A stretch of DNA of 64,000 nucleotides, from the NCBI GenBank assembly GCA_964036275.1, contig OZ038434.1, positions 24,225,413 through 24,289,412 on the forward strand, in the 5' to 3' direction. The position numbers were made by a program, and so were the translations under genes. Under the pieces are notes generated by a model. The model ran no database searches. It had not been told where the DNA came from and saw only the letters and a program-made list of their open reading frames with translations. This stretch comes from Litoditis marina. Taxonomy: Eukaryota; Nematoda; Chromadorea; Rhabditida; Rhabditidae. Position 1 is the stretch's first letter. Each line of letters begins with the position of its first letter. Positions 47,946 to 59,900 of this stretch are shown here, one piece after another.

Positions 47946-48797
47946 ATGATGAAAGCACCGTACCCGCTCACATGCGCAAACGGAAACACGTCCCCCCCTA
48001 AACGTGTTCGTAGTTGTCGGGTACGTGTGCACAAGTCACGTGTGAGACGACCAATCACACGTGTTGTCTCACGTGTCCCAGTGGAAAAGGAAGATGATTC
48101 GACGACTGTCTCTGCCACTCCGGCTGCCCCGTCTACAGTACCCCTTGGCAATGTGCCCAACTCTCTTGCAAGCACAGTTCAGTGCACTCAGGTACATACA
48201 TATTCTGCTTTCATACATTGGTAAAGTCCGACTATTTGACAAAATGGAGTCTGTAGAATCATGGAAATTAAATGATTCTGTATCAATAATATAGTGATAT
48301 TTCAGTTTGTGCGAGAAGTAGCTCGAACAATGCATTGTTTTGACCGCTCTCTACAAACGCGTCTTTGGATCAATAGCTTTGAGAGAAGGGAAAATGTTGT
48401 ACTTATCTAGGGGTGATATACCCGTTTATTGATATATGGTGACTCGAGATTATAGTCCGTTTCCATTCCCATCCAATGAAATTTCGGATGAATGTATTCG
48501 ATAGAAATGAATGATTTTTCTCACCCACGTACTGCAACAAGGATTATCTACCCTCAGAAAAACTCTACGTGTTTTGGAAATCTTTAACATAGGGAAATGC
48601 CGCCCGGAAAGTTGATTGATTGATTTATTTACATACAAGCATGTGTGACATACCCTAATGCTCAGCGTTTTGAGAAAAAAACCCCTGTTTTTGGTCCGAA
48701 GATTTGGGCACACCCCCCCCCCCCTCAAAATTGTCTGATTTAGCGATTTTCTAAATTAAGGGCAAAACCCCCTTTATAATGGCTGAGAGGGAGGGCA

Positions 48798-48843
<46 letters not shown>

Positions 48844-51800
48844 ACCCCCCCCCCCCCCCCCCCCCCTGTTGAAAAAAGTCACAACTCTGAGGCATTTAGG
48901 GTATGATGTGAGATACATAGAGAAACAGAAAATAAATGAAAACCAACTGTAAACAACCCAACCGCTTGCACACTACCAAGGTCTCAGTGGAAATGACAAA
49001 ACTATACGTGTGGTTCGTGTTTCATTCCTTCTAACTTCAACTTCATCCCAACCTTCTATGCATCCATTCTATCTGTGTTTAGGTGTCGGCGCCGGCGTCA
49101 GTCCCAACAAGCACTACGAGCTCGGTCCCAATTCGTTCAGTCGACTCTCCAACAAGCCCGACGCAGACACAGGTACCACGTGAAAGTCATTAAAGTAAAA
49201 GTCATTTGAAAGTAAAAGTCATTAAAGTAAAAGTCATTAATTCACTTTTAGTCAGGATTTGAAAGAAAAAAAAATGGAAACTTCATTTCTCATTCTTAAC
49301 TGTTTCTGTACTCAATGAATTTCACTTTCAAATGACTTATTCTGGTTGCCACACACCAGTAATTGGTGCGGTTCTTCCTTTCGTTTTTCGACTGATACCC
49401 GTGCCATGAAAACCTGCATCGAAATTTTCAAATTCAAAAGAAAACCGTTTTTGTAATGTTTGTGGCTATTCTGCCAACTTTACGGGTACATGAACTCAGA
49501 TCATACGCTAACCCTGGCCTAGTTTCGGCGAAGGGGTTGCGGGTGAACATTTGAAGCATAGATGGGTCCCGGTGTATTCTAAATGTGAAAATAACCATTT
49601 TATTGTTGAACTTAGTCGGAATACCTATATTTCCGGTAGTAAATAAGGGGTCGCGGGTCACATTTATTAGTGGGGTGCCGGCCACAACAGTCTCGATTCA
49701 GTGTCTTGCAAGTGTATGACTCAGATATCAACTGCTCCCGTGTCCACTCCGGCTGCCGTAGTTGTTCTCGACACGTCAGCCGCATCCACTCCTCAACCGG
49801 CCACTCCTGTTTCGAACAACCGAGGTACAGTTCTGCACTCGCACCCAATAAACGAGTGGGTGACGATTAAGCTCAAAGGCATTAAGCTACAACCTATAAC
49901 TATGATAGAACTATAACTAAGACAACATATTACTAAGAGACATCCGCTCATTGTGTTTAAGCCTAATCGTCACCCACCCAGTAAACTTGTCCAAATAGCC
50001 AGGGTAAGTATGAAAACAGGCTACTTCTGCAGCAGTCGACAACTAGACAATTTGTCTTTGTGATGAAAAATCAATAATCCGCCTATTCGACAGAAAGTAT
50101 AGTCTGTTTCACCAATCGATGTACTCCTACAGTAATCCGTCAATTATTCAAGGGGGTGTTTTCTAATGAAAAAGTCATTACTTTGATTTCAAATTTTCAG
50201 AGTTAGTAGTAGTAAACATGTAGAAGACACTATGAACATTTTGAAGCGTTCTGAATACGCTAATATAGTAAACTTGGACCCGGAAGTGTTAGCAGATTAC
50301 TGTAGAGGGTTATAAGCGGGTGGAACAAACTATAGTCCGTGTTTACGTTTAAAAAAGGACGATTATGTGGTCAAATCCCAACGCGTCAGTCCTTTAAACT
50401 GCAATACATTTTTCAAATACAGTTTAAAGGACCGGGATTGGTCCACATAATCGTCCTGCGCGTGAAAATTAATACTTTTGTGATTTGTGTAGTCCGTTTT
50501 CTGTTTGTTTTTGTGTCTGTTTGGACTACTTTACTGGAATATATTCCTGGTGAATTCCTTCCTGAACCGACTCTTCCCGAACCAAAACCGAACCGATTAT
50601 TCCCGAACCAGTTGGTTCGTTCTAGAACCGAACCAAATTTAGGCCAACAAAGTTGGAACCGAACCAATTCATGTAATCAATGCTGAATTTGGTCGACTGC
50701 TTAACGTTTATTTGGGTTTGGTTCGGTTTCATGTCGCTTTGAGTACGCAAACGGTTGGGTTCCTTACCGAACTAACTGTTTCGGGAAGAATATGCCCCCT
50801 TATTCAGGTCGTGTGAGACGAGAGGCGCGTGCAGCCGCGGGGACCGTGGCCACTACCGGCAGCTTCCTGCCGGGGAAACGTCCGGAAGACTGGGAAACGT
50901 ACCATCCGATGCCCACCTACACACCGCCCTCCCTACTAAGATCATCGCATACGAGGGAACCGGCCTTGCCGGTACGTTTTCCGTGGCCAATTACAGGGCT
51001 CAGAACGATTGGCGCCAATTTTCTTCGATTGACCAGCTACAAAAGCGAGAGAGTGTGCAGGTCAATGAGGCTGCAGACATCTGGGTCTCTCTGACCTGCA
51101 CACTCTCTCGTTCAGCCAATGAAAAAGTGGCTGGCCAATTGGCTGGGAATTGTCTGAGCAGGGCAGATATGGTTTGGCCGACCGCCAAAGCGAAAAAGTC
51201 AAGGAGGGGGGGGGGGGGGGTCGTTCTTGGTCAACTGGGGGTCGCCAATTGTACGGTTTCAGCAACCAAAACTAATCTTTTCTCGAAATTTTTTGTTTAT
51301 TTGTTAAAAAGGGGCTTTTTTCGAAGGGGAGGGGCCCTTGGCCAATTACACAAGCAACCAAAATGCTACCGGGTTGCATGTGTAAAGACAGTTCGGTTGC
51401 TTTCCAAATGCAACCAAAGCAACCAAATTGCATTGAAAACAAGAAAAAGTCCAAAAATTGAGTGTTTGGTTGCATTTGAAAAGCAACCGAATTTTCTTCA
51501 CACATGCAACTCGGTTGCATTTTGGTTGCATGTGTAAACAGCCGTTTCCGACAAGATTCCTCCAATTTGTCCGTTGTTTCTTTCATTTGAAAATCATTAT
51601 CTTTTGATTCTCCAATATCGTCAAGCTCCAAGGCTTAGTTAAAAAGCTGGGAAAAAGAGGTCCCATATGAGTGAAATCAAAAAAAGGCTGTTTTTGATCT
51701 TTGATGCGAAACTAGGAGGTTGGAGGCATTTATCAAAAAACTAGTTATTTCTAAAGAATAATCAGGTATTACTGCATTACTGAGATATGGCTATTGTCCC

Positions 51801-54646
51801 AAAGTATGTTCATGTAATTGATAAGGTGGGGGGGGGGGGGGGTTAACTCTAATCCTCTCTCCATTATTGCTACAACCGTTTATGTTTGCAGAAAACGAAG
51901 GAAGAAGCGGAGCAGAAGCGAATCGACGATATAATCAAGTCAATGGTCGGAAAATACGGGCAAAGCGGTTGTTTGGCTCAGCTGGATGGTGTGCTCAACT
52001 ATGTAAGTTCCGGCGGTTTACACACGCAACCAAAATGCAACCGCGTTGCAGGTGTCATGTCAAAATTTGGTTGCTTTCCGAATGCAACCGGGTAGCTTTG
52101 GTTGCATTTCAATTTCAAATGTAACCAAACACTAATTTTTTGGACATTTTTTCCGTTTTCAATGATATTGGTTTTATTCTGGTTGCATTTGGAAAGCAAC
52201 CAAACTGTCTTCACACATGCAACCTGGTTGCTTGTGTAATTGGCCGTAAGTTTCGGGTTTCGGTCGAATATTGAAGGTTTTAGTAGCCCATTAGTTATTA
52301 GAGGGACCTATCGTTCGTCCATTATCTATCTTCCACGGTCTAGGTACCAGGAATAAGTCAAAGTCATTCAAGTAAAAGTCATTAATTCACTTTTAGTCAG
52401 GATTTGAAAAATACTAAAATGTTCGAAAACTTCATTTCTGATTCCCAACTGTTTCTGGAATGGGAAATATAGTGTGCCGTTAGAGCACATAATGCGCCGG
52501 CTTTGGAATCGGAGAGATGTGTACGTACACAGCGCAAATTGAGATATACAGTACCCTCCCGCCTTTCCGTTGGCAACGACTATACCTTCCCGCGGGTAGG
52601 TAAAGCACGAAAATAGTATGCTGATGCGGAGGGTACAGAGGCGCGGGACGCAATCTTAGCTTTTCGCGAAGTTGGTGAAAAATTCTGGTGTGTACAATTT
52701 CATTACAGCCCCGGCATTTTGACGTTCGCCGCCTGGGTCAGTTATCGATCGAAGAGCAACTATCGATCGCCCCCTACGAATTCGCTGGAGTGATCTTTGA
52801 CCTACTGCCGGTTGCTATCGATTTCCCACGCTATTACTATACATCGGGCGAGGCCATTCGAGTTCTGTCTAGGAAGCTCATTGTTGAGGTCCGTTGATTT
52901 CTTCCATAGGCACATCAGCATTTTCGTATTTCTTACCTCTAGTTTTATTCGTTTTCGTTAAATTCCCTTTTTTTCATGTTCAGCCTTTTCTTGAGTATGT
53001 GAGTATGACTTTATATGGAACTCGAACTTTCACATGATCCTAAATATCGTTGTTCGCTGTAGTTGTTAGTTGTAGTTGCCGCACTAATATGCAATCGTAT
53101 TATGTTTTCCGCAGTTTTGGCTGCCTATAATATGTGGCTGGCGCGAAACGGCGTGTCGGTCTATATACTGTATTGCAGTTACAGAATGTTAATCGAGTTG
53201 AAAATTTCGAATTTTCCGTTTTTTTAGAAAATTTCGAGTTTTTCGAATTTAAAGAAGGAGATAATGTGGACCATCTCGTGTCAACGGTCCTTTAAACTGC
53301 AATTGAAAAATGTATTGCAGTTTACAGGACTGAACCGTTACGAGTGGACCACATAATCGTCCTTCTTCAATAACCCCAGTTGCAGTGTATCCCGCAGCAG
53401 CACCGTCACATGTTCTCCTTCAATGGCTGCCATTCTTCGCGAGATTCCGCCCGGCTCCTTCGCATTCCCAACTATGTGCACTACTGTCTGTGGAGTGGGT
53501 TTCAGTCATTCTACAGTTGTGGAGCCTCTTTTAGAGGCGAATCCCTTATTTAAAGAAGGACGATTATGTGGTCCAATCGCAACGCTTCAGTCCTTTAAAC
53601 CACAGTACATTTTTCAATCGCAGTTTAAAGGACCGTTGGGATTGGTCCACATAATCGTCCTACTTTAACCCTGTCGGGTAAGCTATCAGCCAGGTTAACA
53701 CTTTTTTCACAATTCCAGGTTAACACTTTTGTTAACTTAGCCGCGAATTTTCCTCAAAAGGCGCTGTAAAAAAGGGGTTCTAAGAGGGTACGAGAAATAT
53801 GGTTAACTGTCACCCGGGGGGGGGGGGGGGGGGGGGGGGTGAAAGTTACATAGCTCCGTTTCAACTAAGAATCAGAAGGTTGGAGGCATGTTACTTAAAG
53901 ATTGCCAGGCATGTTACTTTCACCCCCACAATTCACGTTAGTGGGATGTGATTGTACAATGCCGACATTTACCTTTTACCCCCCCCCCCCCCCCCCCCGA
54001 TTGTACGGTGGGGGGGGGGGGGGGGCGAAAGTAACATGTTTTCGTGTGCCGTGTATGTAATATAATCTTGTTTATAGGGATTCTGTATACGTGTTTCGGC
54101 GTCTCCTGGGAGAAGCGGGACCACCATTTCCTGCGAGTCGCCATTTCCAACACCGCGGAACACCTCGTCGACCGAATGTTGTACGTTTCTCGCTTAGAAT
54201 CACATCTTCTCTCCTATAGTGAGTGCCAATTTTATTAATTTATGTCACTCGCCGGAATCGAACCTGCGAGCAAAAGTTTCGTAGCAGGGTGCTCACCACT
54301 GCGCTATTAGAGCACGTAACCGGCAAGCTTTGGAATCGAAGACATGAGCGGACACAGGGTGAAGTGAGATATACTCTGGGATTCACATAGATAATGTTAG
54401 TCACAAAACCGGTTAGGTTACCAAAAAACTCGGTTACCTATAGAATTGGCCTACAACTAGACAAGCTTCGTTTGCAGTAATGTGTATCGCAAAGAATACA
54501 ATGACTCGAAGAAGCAGCTGTTCCAACCCATTTGCCACGGAGTCGCCTCGCTCTCGCCAGCCCAAGTCTCGTCGGCGGCGCACAGAAGGAAGTTGGGGCT
54601 ACCGTATGACGATCGACTGCAGGAGTACTTTGATAAGGTGGTCTAG
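47946..54646 (+). CDS. Unrecognised multi-exon gene in the plus-strand cluster
   Basis: Exons: 47946-48191 (ATG just after a double TTTCAG acceptor), 49083-49172, 49725-49824, 50808-50971, 51892-52002, 52709-52892, 53115-53158, 53380-53494, 54078-54180, 54478-54646 (TAG). Phases fit and give 441 residues. For the middle, ending exon 6 at 52888 and exon 7 at 53177 also keeps frame. The N-terminus is basic (PPKRVRSCRVRVHKSRVRR, nuclear-signal-like) and then low-complexity Ser/Thr/Pro/Val. The centre has an acidic-basic helix (KTKEEAEQKRIDDIIKSMV), then PRHFDVRRLGQLSIEEQLSI. The C-terminal part is well ordered (WEKRDHHFLRVAISNTAEHL, DDRLQEYFDKVV). No domain recognised. RRLGQLSIEE may correspond to RRLSVQKLTAAD of the neighbour, but that is weak. 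The gene could be the 3' part of the 39.6-kb gene, since exon 47940 would also join in frame. Confidence 0.55.
48800..48866. repeat. C homopolymer, 44 + 22 nt
   Basis: 44 C, one A, then 22 C, in intron 1 of the 47.9-kb gene; a shorter C run lies at 48,712-48,724. Confidence 0.9.
50098..50334. mobile_element. MITE, family I (inverted copy)
   Basis: TATAGTCTGTTTCACC and GGTGGAACAAACTATA ends; relative of 22,804-23,042, in an intron of the 47.9-kb gene. Confidence 0.75.
50348..50460. mobile_element. MITE, family A
   Basis: TTTAAAAAAGGACGATTATG to CACATAATCGTCCTGCG, with a short internal deletion. Confidence 0.8.
50545..50785. repeat. GAACCGGTTC-type repeat
   Basis: Multiple CCGAACCAAAAC / TTGGTTCGGTT segments in both orientations just before exon 50808-50971; related to the arms at 56.1 and 56.7 kb. 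Confidence 0.6.
50995..51165. mobile_element. MITE, family M
   Basis: Near-identical to 23,203-23,372, with the same inverted AGAGTGTGCAGGTC / GACCTGCACACTCTC arms; starts about 25 bp after the donor of exon 50808-50971. Confidence 0.8.
51340..51545. mobile_element. GCAACC-family foldback element
   Basis: GGCCAATTACACAAGCAACC with inverted GGTTGCATGTGTAAACAGCC; relatives at 52,015-52,250 and 59,620-59,735. Confidence 0.7.
52015..52250. mobile_element. GCAACC-family foldback element
   Basis: GGTTTACACACGCAACC with inverted GGTTGCTTGTGTAATTGGCC, starting 13 bp after the donor of exon 51892-52002. Confidence 0.7.
52470..52590 (-). mobile_element. SINE-like fragment
   Basis: Carries the leader (GTACTGTATATCTCAATTTG on the minus strand) and start of the A-box side; the B box is missing. 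Confidence 0.55.
53247..53370. mobile_element. MITE, family A, next to a splice acceptor
   Basis: TTTAAAGAAGGAGATAATG to CATAATCGTCCTTCTTCAA; ends 9 bp before exon 53380-53494 and follows a TTCGAG patch (53,190-53,250). Confidence 0.8.
53548..53668. mobile_element. MITE, family A
   Basis: TTTAAAGAAGGACGATTATG to CATAATCGTCCTACTTTAA, only about 180 bp after the previous copy. Confidence 0.85.
53816..54025. repeat. Clustered G and C runs
   Basis: 24 G at 53,816-53,839, 20 C at 53,979-53,998, then a G run from 54,009, with inverted GATTGTAC motifs between; resembles 18.07-18.57 kb and 43.74 kb. Confidence 0.85.
54215..54385 (-). mobile_element. tRNA-derived SINE-like element
   Basis: Minus strand: TAATAGCGCAGTGGTGAGC A box and CGCAGGTTCGATTCCGG B box, with the same tail (AATTAATAAAATTGGCACTC) as the 16.8-kb copy. 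Confidence 0.7.
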
Positions 54647-54704
54647 GTCTCGCTGTCGTCATGAGACCCTATTCGGCGGTTATCGTATAGTATTCGCTCT
54701 CTCC

Positions 54705-54745
54705 CCCCCCCTCCTCTCTTTCTCTTTCTCTCTCTCTATCTCTCA

Positions 54746-54778
<33 letters not shown>

Positions 54779-54785
54779 TCTCTCT
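54705..54785. repeat. CT tract
   Basis: TCTCTC run beginning about 60 bp after the stop codon of the 47.9-kb gene. Confidence 0.9.
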
Positions 54786-55095
54786 GAGACTGTCGTATCG
54801 GGATTAGTAGCCTTGTCCAGCTGTGTTTGTAGTTTGACGCCTGTCGATTTTCGCTCGAAATCGTACCTTGTCATGTGCTGTAATCAAACTACAACTAACG
54901 ATTGGTCACTTCCTCTACTAGTTGTCGCCCAATTATTGATTATCGATTATATCGCGCATAACGCATCATTGTTTCCATTATGACTCATTTATGTTACAAT
55001 AGTGACCTACCGATCTCACCTAAATGACCGTACCAATCATCATACTCTACAAATATTGGGTGGTTGGCCCATTACTGTATTCAAACGTATAAACT

Positions 55096-55200
55096 TGGGG
55101 GTGAATTCTGAATCTAACCGGATTTTTAGGTAATCTAACCTTTTTTGGTAACCTCTTTTTCAGGTTACCTCAGAGGGTAACCGGATTGGTAACCTGAAAT
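55096..55200. mobile_element. GGTTACC-family element, family C (one arm)
   Basis: GTGAATTCTGAATCTAACCG and GGTTACC motifs with no inverted second arm; fragments also at 54,390-54,455 and 55,765-55,830. Confidence 0.55.
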
Positions 55201-55294
55201 TGTGGTTATTGAAATGAGGCAATATATTTTTCATGTCAGATTCCTATTTCTGGGATTCACATTGGCCAATATTGTTTGTCACAATGTTCGTTAC

Positions 55295-55297
55295 AAC

Positions 55298-55330
<33 letters not shown>
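55295..55330. repeat. (TTA)n microsatellite
   Basis: Ten or so ATT units; the spacer between the 47.9- and 56.9-kb genes otherwise shows no gene. Confidence 0.9.
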
Positions 55331-55673
55331 AGTTTGTTCTCTGGTTTTACTTTTGTTATTGTCGCTTTTAATGATTGTTGTCATGTTGTGGTTTTTGTTA
55401 TGATTTACTACTCTCCATGTTGCAAATAAAGAATGTTGTTCTTATTTACATTCTGCTCACAAAAGTGTTTCACATGCACAATTTCGTATTTACAGTATCA
55501 GAGAAACTTTCATTTTTTGTATGCGTAGCTTTATTTTCATTCCTGAATCTTTCAAGTCGTTTGTAGTTAGTGTAAGGTGGTCGGTAACGGTAAGGTCCAG
55601 TCATTGGCATATTCAAATTGGTACATGGTACTGTAACTCAATAGATATCGGAGAGTCTGATCAGATTTTTTTT

Positions 55674-55746
55674 TCATTCTAATCATAATTTGGTTGCTTC
55701 ATACCATAGCCTATGGTATGAAGCAACCAAATTATGATTAGAATGA
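55674..55746. repeat. Perfect 36-bp-arm palindrome
   Basis: Arms 55,674-55,709 and 55,711-55,746 are exact inverse copies around a single C. Confidence 0.95.
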
Positions 55747-56079
55747 CGAATTTACCCGGAAGTGCTATACTTAACCGGGTTTTTAGGTAACCTAACCCTT
55801 TTCGGTAACTTTTGCAGCTTACTTGAGTAGATAACATTGATTGATTCATTTGTCGTTTCCCGGCTGGTATCTGGATCTGGTAATTAGTAATAGACAATTA
55901 TAGACAGCTCTCAAAAAGTGCCTGGTTGTGTTGCAGTATTTTGCGTGGTGGGAATACAAATCGATTTGTTGGCGTTTCGACCAAAAATGCAGTCTTTTTC
56001 CGAACCGTTCGGTTGTTGAACAGTTTCGACTAAACGCGATTTTGTAAAATACAGGGCATTTTCGGGGGAGTCTCTCAAC

Positions 56080-56727
56080 AAGGCCAATTCACTGGAGAAC
56101 CGGGTCCTTCCCGAACCAAACCGCGAACCAGTCACTGGAGAACCGAACTGCTACCCAGAATAGGGTTGTTCGAGTTCAAAATTTCGAGTTTTGGGAAATT
56201 TCGAGTTTGGCGAAAAATCGAGTTTTGGAAAATTTCGAGTTGTCGAGTTTTAGGAAATTTCGAGTTTTGGGAAATTTCGAGTTTCGAGTTCGACTCGACT
56301 CGAAAATTTTCTAGTTTTTTCGAGTCTAGTTTGAGTGTTTTTGGACCCAAAAGATACATTTTTGAGTCCGAAATTTTAATTTTCGAAATTTCGCGTTCAA
56401 AATTTCGAGTTTGGCGAAAAATCGAGTTTTCGAGTTTTGGAAAATTTCGAGTTTTAGAGTTTTGAGAAGTTTCGAGTTCGACTCAACTCGAAAATTTTCG
56501 AGTTTTTTCGAGTCGAGTTCGAGTTTAACAACCCTAATCCAGAACCAACCGGTTCTACAGCGAATGCTTCAAACCGAACCGGGATTCATTCATTACGGCT
56601 TTTTGTTTAATTTATGAGTAAACGCTGGAGAACCGGTCGGTTCTGGATAGCAGTTCGGTCCGGTTCTCCAGTGACTGGTTCGCGGTTTGGTTCGGGAAGG
56701 ACCCGGTTCTCCAGTGAATTCGCCGTC
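56080..56727. mobile_element. Long-TIR foldback element with internal TTCGAG array
   Basis: Outer arms (about 56,085-56,160 and 56,640-56,720) share CACTGGAGAACCGGGTCC in inverse orientation over roughly 70-75 bp. The interior is a TTCGAGTTT array (56,165-56,540). Confidence 0.7.
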
Positions 56728-56926
56728 TCTCAAGGCATCTGCAATTTGAAGTACATTGTGTATATCATCTACTGACCACTTGGTGTCTGTAGTTTGAACC
56801 TGTTCATCAAGTTTGTAGTTTGACCCCGCGACCCTTTTTATGATTGTGCATTCAACACACATATCTTCATTATTACTGTACAGCTTTATTATTCTTATTA
56901 CTTCTTTCAGGTATACTTTTCTTACT

Positions 56927-59900
56927 ATGCCTCTGTGTATAATTTGCAACAAGTCGCTTCGTTCCCCGCTGCCAGCAGAATGTCATTTTCCCATGGATGA
57001 AAATGACCGAAATATTCTGTTGATCGGATTATTTCGAGCCAAAATTGTCACGGAAGATCGAGTGAAAAGTCTGAACAGAGTGGCGAATTCGTCTACTGGC
57101 TTGTGTCATTCTCATATTTCCCAGGCGGTTAGTTTTCTCTTTTAAAGAAGGACGATTATGTGGTCTAATCACAACGCTTCAGTCCTTTAAACTGCAATAC
57201 ATTTTTCCAATTGCAGTTTAAAGAACCGTTGACACGGGATTGGTCCACGTAATCGTCCTACTTTAAATAGAGTAATAACAATAGTTCATACTTCACTTGT
57301 GAAAGCCATAGTGTGTCAATTGTACATTAATTGCATAACAATTTTGTTCAATTCTAAGTTTTTTGTTCTGTCATTTTCACATCTCCAAGGCGGTTAGTTT
57401 TGTTATCAACTATATAATGTTTTCAAAAGTTTCGCAAAGTCTTGAGCTTTCGTAATTGTAAACAAAAACGGGTATCATTGAGAAAGGGCCGCTCACAAAA
57501 ATCAGCTGGTGTATGATTTGTACAATGCGTGAATCGTGAATCTCGAGAAGTTGTTTCCATCTTACAATTTGCAGGCCTTGAGTTATCTCCCCTCTTCCGA
57601 TGATACGATCAACTACGCAGATCCGTGTGGCGAGGTTTGTTATCCTAAAACCAAACACCAGTAAGGTCTGACTACGCGACAAAAATTAGTCCGTTTTCTC
57701 ATGCAAACACGTGAAAGTTTATAATTTTTTATCAAAAGTAGATAGAATGGCTTTTTTTTCGGCCAAAATGTATTCCGTTTTTCCTTTATTTGTATTTCTG
57801 ACTATTCGGACAACTTTACTGGTGTATGCTTAAAACGTGGTAACAAGAAGGAAGAAATCCTTTCCTTTTTGAGATTTGGCTTTCAGTAGGTGGGAAAAGT
57901 GGGCACGTTTAATCGCAATCTGATGAACGTATTTGAGTTCATTTAATTGTGGCGGTATTTTATCGTTGAAGTGTTCAACACTGCATTGTTATATCTAATG
58001 AACTAGTTCTAGTAAGCTTTTTTTAGAATTTCCCCTTTGTATTATTCGAGAAATGCTATGTTTTCGTTGTTTTCAATTGCAAAGGTATCACGTAAATATT
58101 TAGTTTAGTTTTCAGTAAACATGGATGAATGATGAATTTGTTGTTCGAGTCAGTTTACTGATTTCAAGTTTCAAGTATTAATGTTCACCCACAAGTAAAG
58201 TGTGACTACACAAGAGAGAGCAAATTTTTCGTTAACAACATGTACAAATTGATCATTTTTCTCCCATTTCGGCGGAAGAGTTGCCCGTTTTTATAATTGT
58301 GTGGCTATTCGGTCAACTTCACTGGTGTATGGAAATGTTTACTTATTTGTTGAGATCGTTTTGATAGCTCTGCGTTTTTTTCAGTTGAAGAGAGGGATTC
58401 GTTTCGGTGTCTTTTTCCAACATTGGAAGAGCGGTTTCTCGGCCGAACTGAAAACAATTGCAACACAGCTTCAGGTACTTTTCATTTCATGTATCTCTAT
58501 TTCTTGAACTCTTGAACCATCACAGCTATTCTATTTTACCACTCTTTTTACGAGTGTCCTGGGGTATTTATTCTGTTTTCCATTGGTATTAGTACATACA
58601 TTTCAACCATACACCAGTAAGGTGGAAGTAGAACTATTCGAAAAAAAGAGTCGGTTTCTAGATTTATACACTTGGAAATTAATGATTTTACAGCAAAAAT
58701 AAACATTTTTCCGTGTTTAGCGAAAAAGTAGTCCGCAAAATGAGCGTTTACCTATAACTGGGCTACGATTTCAGTTGGACGACGTCCCCTCTTTCGGTTA
58801 TATTTTTCCGTTTCTGGAAACGGCTGTCAATTGTGGGTGTGAAGACGGGTTGGCTAGCGATTGTCAGAAATCACAAAGACTATCTGTCAGTTTTTCTCTT
58901 GCTCCAATAAATCACCCGTTTTTCTTTCAAATCGGGAATTTGGGTACAAAACCTTAATCAAAAGTCGCACTTTAGTGGTGAAAGGTCAACCTTCTACCCT
59001 GTTTTGTAGTTTGGTTATCAAGATGAAACACCTGATTTTCAATCGATTTTGTGTAGAACAATGTCGCCTCATCTATGACCTCAGAACCGAACACATTTTG
59101 CTGACTATCCAGGTGTTTGTTATTAATCAAACGTGAGGCAGTTTTGTTGTTCATTAGAATCTATTAAAGGTCATGTGATTTCTCAACAGTCACCAGTAAG
59201 AGTGCCTATTGTGGAACGGTAGTTTGAAACTTCACTGGTAAACGGGTGATTGAATGCACATTCAGCAAAGTATCTCAACGTTTGTCATGAAATAGACTTA
59301 TTTTTAGGAGGTTGTTGTTCTATCTGATTCCGATGATGACGATCTGACTTTCAATTGTTCCATCAGTGAATCGGTTAGTTCTTATCTCTTTCCCAACGTT
59401 TCCATGGTTAAGGTTCTGCCTTATGCTGTTAGTTTTTTTCTTTTTTTATCCTTTATAGAGTAGTAAGTATTAATTGAGAAAGTGGTTTACTAGTTAAAAA
59501 CGTTATGTTCGCTCTAGCAAGCATATGAGGTGTTGTGCGGTTCGCCTATTTGACAGGAGAACTTTTCCCATGGAAAAAATAAGAAGAATCTTGCATGTAT
59601 ATAAATATAAAATAGGCCAATTACACGTGCAACCGGGTTGCATGCAACCAAAAGGCAACCAGGTTGCATGTGTACAAAACTATTGGTTGCTTTCAAATGC
59701 AACTTGGTTACATTTGAAATGCAACCAACAATATTAACATTTTCTCGATATTAGCAAAAACAGCCAATTTACCGATTTATTGGATGACTTCAGTGAAGTA
59801 TGTTGTATGTGTGGAGTTTCATTTTATTCTTGTATATTCTTACAGGATTCTGCTCGACGTCATATTTCTATCAGAAACATGTCAGTCTGGGATGTGAAAG

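Noticed and set aside
59021..59112. Possible extra exon of the 56.9-kb gene
   Set aside because: Open only in a phase that no upstream donor provides.
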